Origin: Mucilaginibacter sp.
GTDB lineage: Bacteria > Bacteroidota > Bacteroidia > Sphingobacteriales > Sphingobacteriaceae
Length of the DNA stretch: 42,618 nt
Assembly: GCA_016763755.1 (NCBI GenBank)
Contig: JAESTD010000136.1
Span: 1-42,618 of the forward strand
Reading direction: 5' to 3'
The number at the start of each line of letters is the position of its first letter. Position 1 is the first letter of the stretch. Below the pieces are notes generated by a model that worked only from the letters and a program-made list of their open reading frames with translations, made no database searches and was not told where the DNA came from. The translations under genes and the position numbers were made by a program. This document shows, in pieces, positions 36,894 through 42,618 of this stretch.

Positions 36894-37031
36894 ATGGAAT
36901 TTTTATTGGAATTATTTATGTTTAGAGAAGATCATTGGGTATTTACCTGGCAATATTCTATTGCGCTTCCACTTCAACCGTTACGATCTTGTTTACCATA
37001 TAAGTTCTTCGGTCTTTATCATGCTGCATAG
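36894..37031 (+). CDS. Short ORF, possible truncated gene remnant
   Basis: A 45-codon ORF begins with a protein-like segment (MEFLLELFMFREDHWVFTWQ) and continues YSIALP before running antisense into the last codons of the Mo-enzyme gene. It starts 21 bases after a perfect -7 element. The first 20-25 codons look like the start of a real gene; the rest is shadow sequence. I do not recognise the family. It may be the 5' stub of a gene cut when the downstream module arrived, or chance. Confidence 0.25.
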   Translation: MEFLLELFMFREDHWVFTWQYSIALPLQPLRSCLPYKFFGLYHAA

Positions 37032-38151
37032 GCTGTGTAATTCCATTACTATCGGTTGCTCTCGACATTAGCTTATGCCGCTGTTGTCCCAGCGGAACCT
37101 CCCAGTTGTATTCCCAAAGCCGCCATGCAAACCTAACTGACTTGCCTAATAACTTTGCCGGTTGCCAAGTTTTACCTTCATCGAAGCTAAGCTCTACCTT
37201 TACGATTTCGCTTTCGCCGCACCAGGCCGCACCATGCACCCGGTATATTTTACCTGCAGGGATCACTTCGCTTAGCGCTGGTCTGGCGATCTCTGCTTTT
37301 ACCTGTACTTCGGTAACTGCGGTCAGTGTCGGCTGTTCATCAGTGCGTTTCCAATATGCATATTCCAGGGTTTGCCAATAACCTTCAAACGGCTTATTTA
37401 CAGCTAATATCTTGGTTAACCATTCCACTGAAGCCATACCATACCAGCCCGGGATGATCGCCCTTACCGGGTACCCATGCTCAGGGCTAAGGTCCTTTCC
37501 GTTCATTTGATAGGCAAGGATCACCTCCGCCTGCATCGCTTTAGTAAGCGGTAGACTTCTGGCGAAGTGGATAGCACCGGGAGACTTGGGTTCTTCCGAA
37601 ACTTCACCTTTATCTGCTCCTTCCAAGATGATCTCGACTGCTCCCTCTTTTATCCCAGCCTTTTCAAGTAACACAGCAAGTGGCACACCTGTCCATTCTG
37701 CATTCCCTACGGCACCCTGTTCCCACAACAAGCCTTTTACCTTTGGGGCCAAATTGGCGCGCCCATTTCCGGCGCACTCCAATGTCGCCATCACTTTTTT
37801 TGCGGGCAAAGCACGTAACTCATCATAGGTGAGCGTGATCTCTTTATTAACATGCCCACCGATCGTCATTTTCCACTCTTTCGCCTGTAGCTTCGGGATT
37901 GGGAAATGAGTGCGTATAAAAAACTGATTGTTTGGTGTAATGGCTTCTGAAAGCATCGGAAAAGGGAATTCAAAATTGACCGGTTCCTTTTCCCTGATGA
38001 TTAGGCCCGGGAAGGATGGTTCAGATCCTTTATCTGCGTTACTCGCTGAAGCGATTCCCGGAATGATTGCGGTTGCCATGACGGGAACTGTCCCTTTCAG
38101 GAAAGCACGTCGTCCGTTATTGTTCGTTCCGTTATTTTGCGCCTTATCCAT
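36958..38151 (-). CDS. Sulfite oxidase-family molybdopterin enzyme, Tat-exported
   Basis: A 397-residue Moco enzyme of the sulfite oxidase family (SorA/SoxC/YedY superfamily). A Tat signal is visible (NNGRRAFLKGTVPVMATAII, Arg14-Arg15), so it is exported folded. The Moco domain carries the Mo-ligand cysteine, Cys126 in ATLECAGNGR, and GYPVRAIIPGWYGMASVEWL. The C-terminal dimerisation domain (about 275-397) has VHGAAWCGESEIVKVELSFD and ends in the WEVPLGQQ region. No haem-binding CxxCH is present, so electrons must go to a separate cytochrome; the dihaem protein at 39542 is a candidate. Likely substrate is sulfite or another oxyanion. Divergent from the DUF202 gene. Confidence 0.9.
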   Translation of the reverse strand: MDKAQNNGTNNNGRRAFLKGTVPVMATAIIPGIASASNADKGSEPSFPGLIIREKEPVNFEFPFPMLSEAITPNNQFFIRTHFPIPKLQAKEWKMTIGGHVNKEITLTYDELRALPAKKVMATLECAGNGRANLAPKVKGLLWEQGAVGNAEWTGVPLAVLLEKAGIKEGAVEIILEGADKGEVSEEPKSPGAIHFARSLPLTKAMQAEVILAYQMNGKDLSPEHGYPVRAIIPGWYGMASVEWLTKILAVNKPFEGYWQTLEYAYWKRTDEQPTLTAVTEVQVKAEIARPALSEVIPAGKIYRVHGAAWCGESEIVKVELSFDEGKTWQPAKLLGKSVRFAWRLWEYNWEVPLGQQRHKLMSRATDSNGITQPMQHDKDRRTYMVNKIVTVEVEAQ

Positions 38152-38265
38152 AATTGACCGATTTTGATTGGAGTGTTAAATAATTAAGGATCGGCAGTGC
38201 ATTTTGTTTGAACAGGCAATCTCGACCGGTTGCCAACAAATCAGCTTTTCAATTGCTTAGATCTT

Positions 38266-38661
38266 ATGGAAATACCAAGCGCAAACACGAACAAAGAAAA
38301 GATCAATCCCGGTGATCATCTGGCCAATGAACGCACCTTTTTGGCCTGGATCAGGACAAGTATCGCTTTAATGGGTTTTGGGTTTGTAGTCGTAAAATTC
38401 AGCTTGTTCGTCAAGCAATTATCCCTCGTTATTACTGACAAGATCGTTCTGCCAGGGAAGGGCTTTTCCGCGACCATCGGGATCATACTCGTCGCTATCG
38501 GTGCCCTGATGGCCTTGTTAAGTTATTTCAGGTATCGACGTATTGAAAAACAATTGCTTAGAAATACCTACTTTCCTTCGTTCGCCTTATCGCTTTTGCT
38601 GACCGTTGCGATAGTACTGGTCAGCGGGTTGCTGCTTTGGTATCTTTTACCCAATACCTGA
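38266..38661 (+). CDS. DUF202 (YidH-like) membrane protein
   Basis: A 131-residue inner-membrane protein with the DUF202 signature HLANERTFLAWIRTSIALMG before the first span (to about 60), then two more spans (GIILVAIGALMALLSYF; FALSLLLTVAIVLVSGLLLWYLL). I choose ATG 38266; a TTG at 38230 adds 12 unlikely residues. Function of the family is unknown. Its place in a redox and oxyanion cluster may hint at a transport or stress role, but nothing in the sequence proves it. Confidence 0.88.
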   Translation: MEIPSANTNKEKINPGDHLANERTFLAWIRTSIALMGFGFVVVKFSLFVKQLSLVITDKIVLPGKGFSATIGIILVAIGALMALLSYFRYRRIEKQLLRNTYFPSFALSLLLTVAIVLVSGLLLWYLLPNT

Positions 38662-38707
38662 TCAACCCTTTTGTGGAACAATTTTAATATTTAAGGGTTA
38701 AATAAAC

Positions 38708-38932
38708 ATGGGAATACATTCTGAATTTATGGTATCCGCTACGATACCTGGCGGTTCCGATCAGCAATATAAAGTGACGCACCAGGACGAAACATTTGCC
38801 GTGGAGACAGATAGCGGAACGATCACACTTATAAATAATGGTGATAATTCATGGAGTATTGTTAACGGTGATATCTCGCAAGAGTCCGCCAATATTATTG
38901 GGCAGGCTATTGAAGACCATTATCAGAAGTAA
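38708..38932 (+). CDS. Small hypothetical protein, 74 residues
   Basis: Not recognised. A short soluble beta-rich protein without signal peptide or Cys: MGIHSEFMVSATIPGG at the start, alternating hydrophobic strands (FAVETDSGTITLIN, SWSIVNGDI), and a C-terminal helix (ESANIIGQAIEDHYQK). The ATG is preceded by an AT-rich stretch (TTAAATAAAC). It ends 11 bases from the convergent DUF305 gene. Coding looks real from its composition and spacing, but function is open. Confidence 0.6.
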   Translation: MGIHSEFMVSATIPGGSDQQYKVTHQDETFAVETDSGTITLINNGDNSWSIVNGDISQESANIIGQAIEDHYQK

Positions 38933-38943
38933 TTCTTTCTGAA

Positions 38944-39396
38944 CTATCGCTCAAGCCTTTCGATCATCTTCTTCATTTGTATGATCTCTGCCTGCTGTGC
39001 CTTAACAATACTATCCGCCAGTTTGCGCACCTCCGGGTCTTTGAGTTCGGCGTTTTTACTGGTCAGGACCGCTATAGAGTGATGCGGTATCATGCCCTTC
39101 ATCCACTGGATATCGCCCACAGCGATTTGAAGTCTTACGCCCCATAAGGCAGTGCCGAAAATGACAATACTGAATACCATGATCAAAAAATTCTTCTTTC
39201 GATCGGTATACATATTGCGCATCATCATCAACATTAGAACTGCCATCGGGCAGATCATCAGTGAGGTCATGTAAAATCTGGTCAGGTTAAGATAAATATG
39301 ATCCCACTCATACACATTAAGATACATAACGGCATACATGATCATGAATGACAGCGCAAGCATGATCAGGAAACGTGTATAGACTTTTTTATTCAT
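38944..39396 (-). CDS. DUF305-domain membrane protein
   Basis: A 150-residue protein with three N-terminal spans (FLIMLALSFMIMYAVMYLNV; FYMTSLMICPMAVLMLMM; NFLIMVFSIVIFGTALWGV), then a C-terminal DUF305 helical segment: MKGMIPHHSIAVLTSKNAEL followed by KAQQAEIIQMKKMIERL. The His-His pair and Met-rich spans suggest metal (copper) binding, which is known for related DUF305 proteins. I choose ATG 39396; the frame opens at 39441. It is the only minus-strand gene among the right-hand genes from 38266 onward and diverges from the cytochrome gene. Confidence 0.85.
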   Translation of the reverse strand: MNKKVYTRFLIMLALSFMIMYAVMYLNVYEWDHIYLNLTRFYMTSLMICPMAVLMLMMMRNMYTDRKKNFLIMVFSIVIFGTALWGVRLQIAVGDIQWMKGMIPHHSIAVLTSKNAELKDPEVRKLADSIVKAQQAEIIQMKKMIERLER

Positions 39397-39512
39397 GATC
39401 GATCTTTTATGGTAAAACCCAACTGTTTCTAAAATGTTCATTTGTTAAGATACCATAACCACAGGTTATCAATCATCAAATTTTGTGATATAACTTCAGC
39501 CTTTTTCGCTTG

Positions 39513-39520
39513 TACTTTTG
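39513..39520 (+). promoter_or_regulatory. -7 promoter element of the cytochrome operon
   Basis: TACTTTTG is an exact TAnnTTTG match ending 21 bases before ATG 39542. The nearest TTTG upstream (39482-39485) is too far (27 bases), so the -33 part is weak. If the start site lies about 7 bases downstream, ATG 39542 rather than 39521 is the likely translation start. Confidence 0.4.
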
Positions 39521-39541
39521 ATGTATCAACCAACAAACAAA

Positions 39542-40648
39542 ATGAAACAGCAAGACGAAAATAGAGAAGTGACCAAAGCCTTGGTAAAAGTATCAAAGGC
39601 CTTAATTACCGTAAGTGTTTTGTTTGCGGTTTGTATAATAGTGGTGATCGTGACATTGATAGTACCAACTGGTCATTTACCTGGTAAGGATTCCCAGAAG
39701 ATAAATGGCAGATCCGACCAACCAGTTACCATTCCATCTACCGAAGCCTCTGCCGGTACGACACCACGCCCTATTCCGGCTGATGCATGGAAAGCTCCAA
39801 ATGATAATACGATACCTGCCGGTAAAGATGGCGAGATGATCAAATATGGCAGGGAGCTTGTAGCACATACCGCCAGATATTTTGGCCCTCAAGGCAGCAT
39901 CGCGAAGATCACTAACGGGATGAATTGTCAGAACTGCCACCTTGATGCCGGGTCACGCCTTTTCGGTAATAATTATGCCAGCTTTATTGCTAGTTATCCA
40001 AAACTGAGCAACAGGAGTGGCAGGGTGGAGCAGCCTGAAGAACGCATCGCTGAATGCTTCGAGCGTAGTTTGGCCGGTAAAGTACCTAACCCATCCAGTA
40101 AAGAGATCCAGGCCATGTTGGCTTACATGAAGTGGATCGGCAAGGACGTAAAGAAAGGTCAGAAACTATTTGGAAATGCAACAGAAAAGCTGGCATTCAT
40201 GGACCAGGCAGCAGACCCGGCCAAGGGCAAGGAAGTGTTTATGATGAAATGCCAAAGCTGCCATGGTGCTAATGGCGAGGGCCTGCTTAACGCCGATAAA
40301 AAAACCTACGCCAATCCGCCGTTATGGGGAAAGCACAGCTATAACGATGGCGCAGGCATGTACAGGCTGACCAATTTTGCAGGTTTTGTGAAAAACAATA
40401 TGCCATATGGCGCTTCATATCATAGTCCGCAATTAACAGATGAAGAGGCCTGGAACGTTGGCGCCTTTGTTAACTCCCAGCCGCGCCCTCATAAGGATCA
40501 GCAACATGACTGGAAAGACCTGAAAAAGAAACCGATCGATTTCCCGTTCGGGCCTTACGCCGACCAGTTCAGCGAGAAGCAGCATAAATACGGGCCGTTC
40601 AAACCCATCAAAGACGCACAAAAACAAGCATCAATCATCAAATCATAA
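39542..40648 (+). CDS. TsdA-like membrane-anchored dihaem cytochrome c
   Basis: A 368-residue dihaem cytochrome c resembling thiosulfate dehydrogenase TsdA. An uncleaved N-terminal span (ALITVSVLFAVCIIVVIVTL) anchors it. Haem sites are CQNCH (Cys129-His133) and CQSCH (Cys237-His241). Cys172 in IAECFERSLAGK sits where TsdA has its unusual haem-ligating cysteine, inferred from the pattern only. TsdA joins two thiosulfates to tetrathionate and passes electrons to a cytochrome. Here it could also accept electrons from the Mo enzyme. Start chosen from the -7 element; ATG 39521 is possible. It begins an operon with the DsrE and binding-protein genes (10-base gap). Confidence 0.82.
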   Translation: MKQQDENREVTKALVKVSKALITVSVLFAVCIIVVIVTLIVPTGHLPGKDSQKINGRSDQPVTIPSTEASAGTTPRPIPADAWKAPNDNTIPAGKDGEMIKYGRELVAHTARYFGPQGSIAKITNGMNCQNCHLDAGSRLFGNNYASFIASYPKLSNRSGRVEQPEERIAECFERSLAGKVPNPSSKEIQAMLAYMKWIGKDVKKGQKLFGNATEKLAFMDQAADPAKGKEVFMMKCQSCHGANGEGLLNADKKTYANPPLWGKHSYNDGAGMYRLTNFAGFVKNNMPYGASYHSPQLTDEEAWNVGAFVNSQPRPHKDQQHDWKDLKKKPIDFPFGPYADQFSEKQHKYGPFKPIKDAQKQASIIKS

Positions 40649-40658
40649 AATAAGAACC

Positions 40659-41117
40659 ATGAAAAAGTACATCATCATTTTAGCAGCCTTCGCGCTGACC
40701 GCTTTCACAAAAACTGTTAAAGCACAACAAACCGATCCCGCCGCCTTTACGGGCGCAACCGCAAAGCTCAAGCATTACGATGCGCTTTACATCATCAATT
40801 CCGGCGATGATAAAAAGATCAAGGGGACGTTAAGGAACATCAATAACGCGCTGGAAGATCCAAGACTAAAAGGTAAACTCCATGTTGAACTGATCGCTTT
40901 TGGTGACGGCGTGGCTGTTTACATGAAAAGTAGCGCCTATGAGCAAACTTTAAAGGACCTACAGGCAAAGGGAGTGGTGCTGGCACAGTGCGATAACACG
41001 ATCAAGGAAAGGAAAATTGACAAAGCCGACCTGTTTCCATTCATCTCCTATGTGCCGAGCGGCAACGGTGAGATCATCATCCGCCAATACGAAGGCTGGG
41101 CTACTGTACATCCCTAA
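40659..41117 (+). CDS. Periplasmic DsrE-family protein
   Basis: A 152-residue exported DsrE/DsrF-like protein. Signal peptide about 1-23 (TKTVKAQQ). The DsrE fold starts at about 40 (YDALYIINSGDDKKIKGTLRN), with VELIAFGDGVAVYM and one candidate active cysteine, Cys111 in VVLAQCDNTIKER. DsrE proteins carry persulfide sulfur on this type of Cys. An exported copy between a TsdA-like cytochrome and oxyanion-binding proteins suggests periplasmic sulfur handling, which is inference. Tight spacing on both sides (10 and 32 bases) indicates one operon. Confidence 0.85.
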   Translation: MKKYIIILAAFALTAFTKTVKAQQTDPAAFTGATAKLKHYDALYIINSGDDKKIKGTLRNINNALEDPRLKGKLHVELIAFGDGVAVYMKSSAYEQTLKDLQAKGVVLAQCDNTIKERKIDKADLFPFISYVPSGNGEIIIRQYEGWATVHP

Positions 41118-41149
41118 TAAGCATCCTCATTCAATTTATATAAACCATC

Positions 41150-42070
41150 ATGAAATATCTTCAAAAAATAACATTTGCAATAACAGCAATAACAGCCTTG
41201 AGTAGCCAGGTAAAAGCACAGGATCACCGATTTGATCCACCCTGGAATACCCCGCCTGAAAGCAAGGTGCAATTTACCGTCCCGGGAGTCGACAATGTAC
41301 CCGATCTGTTCGGCGACATTAACGACCCGCAACTGGTGGTATTCTTTGCCGGAAATCAGTTCATGTGTATAGACGACCTGCTGGCCGCGTTCAAAAAACA
41401 ATACCCGCAATACCAGCGTGTATTTGCCGAAACCTTGCCACCGGGCATACTGGCTAAGCAGATCATAGGTGGCAGCATTGTTATTGGGAACATGCGTATC
41501 ACCTTGAAACCCGATGTTTACACTGCAGGAAAAAGCCGGATCGATCAGATGCCGGAATATTTCAGCAAGACCGCACCTTATGCCTACAACCGTTTAGCTA
41601 TTATGGTGCAAGAGGGTAATCCTAAAAAAGTGAAGGGATTGAAAGACCTTGGGCGTAACGATGTGCGTGTAAGCATGCCCAATCCGGAGTGGGAAGGAAT
41701 TGGTAAACGTATAGAGGAAGCTTATGTAAAAGTGGGCGGTGAAACCTTAAAAAATACGATCATGGATACCAAGGTTAAAAACGGCAAAACTTTTCTAACC
41801 CAGATACACCACAGGCAAACGCCAATGCGCATTATGTATCAACAGAGTGATGCTGCACCGGTATGGTACACCGAAGCCTATTATCAGAAAATGATCGGTT
41901 ACCCGGCAGATATGGTGGAGATCCCTGAGAAAGATAACATCAGCGCCACTTATGTGGCCGGACAATTAAAGGCCGCGCCGCACGCGCAGGCTGCGCAGGA
42001 TTTTATGGACTTTTTAGTAAGCCCGGTAGCCAAATCAATTTACCGGAAATATGGTTTTATAACAAAATAA
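41150..42070 (+). CDS. ModA-like periplasmic substrate-binding protein 1
   Basis: A 306-residue exported binding protein of the molybdate/oxyanion type II class. Signal peptide about 1-24 (LSSQVKAQ). Lobe one has LVVFFAGNQFMCIDDLLAAF and KQIIGGSIVIGNMRITL; lobe two has YAYNRLAIMVQEGNPKKVKG, LGRNDVRVSMPNPEWEGIGK and the C-terminal AAQDFMDFLVSPVAKSIYRK. The ligand cannot be read from the sequence: molybdate, tungstate or a sulfur oxyanion are options. No permease or ATPase gene is visible up to the window edge. It is 32 bases after the DsrE gene. Confidence 0.82.
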   Translation: MKYLQKITFAITAITALSSQVKAQDHRFDPPWNTPPESKVQFTVPGVDNVPDLFGDINDPQLVVFFAGNQFMCIDDLLAAFKKQYPQYQRVFAETLPPGILAKQIIGGSIVIGNMRITLKPDVYTAGKSRIDQMPEYFSKTAPYAYNRLAIMVQEGNPKKVKGLKDLGRNDVRVSMPNPEWEGIGKRIEEAYVKVGGETLKNTIMDTKVKNGKTFLTQIHHRQTPMRIMYQQSDAAPVWYTEAYYQKMIGYPADMVEIPEKDNISATYVAGQLKAAPHAQAAQDFMDFLVSPVAKSIYRKYGFITK

Positions 42071-42074
42071 CAAT

Positions 42075-42618
42075 ATGAAAAGATCGATCATTATCATAGT
42101 TCTCATGGCCAATGTAGCTGTGGCCTTCGCCCAAAAAGACACCCTTCACATTTACGGACCCGGCGGCCCGCTTTCAGCCATGCAGGATTGCGCTAAAGCA
42201 TTCACCGCTAAAACAGGTATTCCTGTAAAAGTAACCGGTGGCCCGGAACCGAAGTGGCTTTCACAAGCGCAGGCAGACGGCGATGTGATCTACGGCGGTG
42301 CGGAATATATGCTTACGCAGTTCATGCAAACCCATCCGGGAATGGTTGATGCAGCCACACGTGTGGAACTTTATAAAAGACGCGCGGCCATATTGGTAAG
42401 GTCGGGGAATCCAAAACAGATCACAAGTTTAAAAGATCTTGCCAAACCCGGTATAAAAGTGCTGGACGTGAACGGAGCCGGGCAGTTGGGCTTGTGGGAA
42501 GATATCGCCGGTAAAGAAAACCTGATCGGCGCGATACAAAAAAACATCGGCGGTTCCTACGCCAATACCGCGCTGGGCATCGAGGCCTGGAAGAAAGACA
42601 AAAGCTATGATGCCTGGA
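42075..42618 (+). CDS. ModA-like periplasmic substrate-binding protein 2, partial
   Basis: Starts at ATG 42075, four bases after the previous stop, and runs off the window edge with 181 codons visible. Signal peptide about 1-20 (VAVAFAQ). Then LHIYGPGGPLSAMQDCAKAF, VKVTGGPEPKWLSQAQADGD, VIYGGAEYMLTQFM and YKRRAAILVRSGNPKQI: the fold of molybdate-like binding proteins. It differs clearly from its neighbour, so this is not a recent duplication. Two such proteins in tandem suggest either two ligands or a sensor-plus-carrier pair. Confidence 0.8.
   Translation, partial: MKRSIIIIVLMANVAVAFAQKDTLHIYGPGGPLSAMQDCAKAFTAKTGIPVKVTGGPEPKWLSQAQADGDVIYGGAEYMLTQFMQTHPGMVDAATRVELYKRRAAILVRSGNPKQITSLKDLAKPGIKVLDVNGAGQLGLWEDIAGKENLIGAIQKNIGGSYANTALGIEAWKKDKSYDAW

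Noticed and set aside
1..42618. CRISPR arrays, insertion sequences, integrases, phage genes
   Set aside because: No spaced direct repeats, transposase motif or integrase-like ORF was seen. The module edge near 36.3-36.9 kb suggests rearrangement but carries no mobile gene.

Overview
The window comes from a Bacteroidota genome, most likely a Sphingobacteriaceae member of the Mucilaginibacter/Pedobacter type. That placement rests on gene content: three SusC/SusD pairs, a DUF6377 regulator, a FecR/ECF-sigma pair, many 'CKK' lipoproteins, and promoters of the TTTG / TAnnTTTG kind. It is inference; no marker gene is present. No rRNA, tRNA, CRISPR array, insertion sequence or phage gene was recognised.

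Region 1 (1-8670) is a probable iron-uptake locus. A membrane DUF6377 regulator (minus) is divergent from an orphan NarL-type response regulator (plus). Downstream lie a DUF4856 lipoprotein, an imelysin-like lipoprotein, an HTTM membrane protein and a TonB-dependent receptor that carries a one-base frameshift. Two matching TTAGA-N5-TCTAA boxes, Fur-box-like, lie in front of the response regulator and of the DUF4856 gene. The second overlaps a perfect -7 element.

Region 2 (8744-21110) is a beta-glucan (laminarin-like) utilisation locus. A six-gene minus-strand operon runs SusC, SusD, a two-PKD surface glycan-binding lipoprotein, a second PKD lipoprotein, a PKD-GH16 lipoprotein and a GH16 enzyme. 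A good promoter sits upstream of susC. A divergent propeller/Y_Y_Y/HTH membrane regulator is its probable sensor. Region 3 (21113-24144) holds a Tat-exported Gfo/Idh/MocA oxidoreductase coupled to an ApbE flavin transferase, and a small HTH protein.

Region 4 (24145-36325) carries two further SusC/SusD pairs without any CAZyme in view. The first has an STN-type SusC, a FecR anti-sigma factor broken by a G7 tract, and a divergent ECF sigma gene with no standard start codon. The second SusD has lost its ATG by an apparent one-base deletion. Three single-base indels in short runs within one window are either consensus errors or real decay or phase variation; raw reads would decide. Positions 36326-36957 hold no full gene: an orphan 34-bp palindrome, a strong-looking promoter and a short truncated ORF.

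Region 5 (36894-42618, running off the right edge) looks like a sulfur-oxyanion module. It contains a Tat-exported molybdopterin sulfite-oxidase-family enzyme, a DUF202 membrane protein, a small unknown protein, a DUF305 membrane protein, a membrane-anchored TsdA-like dihaem cytochrome c, a periplasmic DsrE-family protein and two tandem ModA-like binding proteins. The combination of a Mo enzyme, a thiosulfate-dehydrogenase-like cytochrome, DsrE and two oxyanion-type binding proteins in a Bacteroidota is the most interesting candidate system here.
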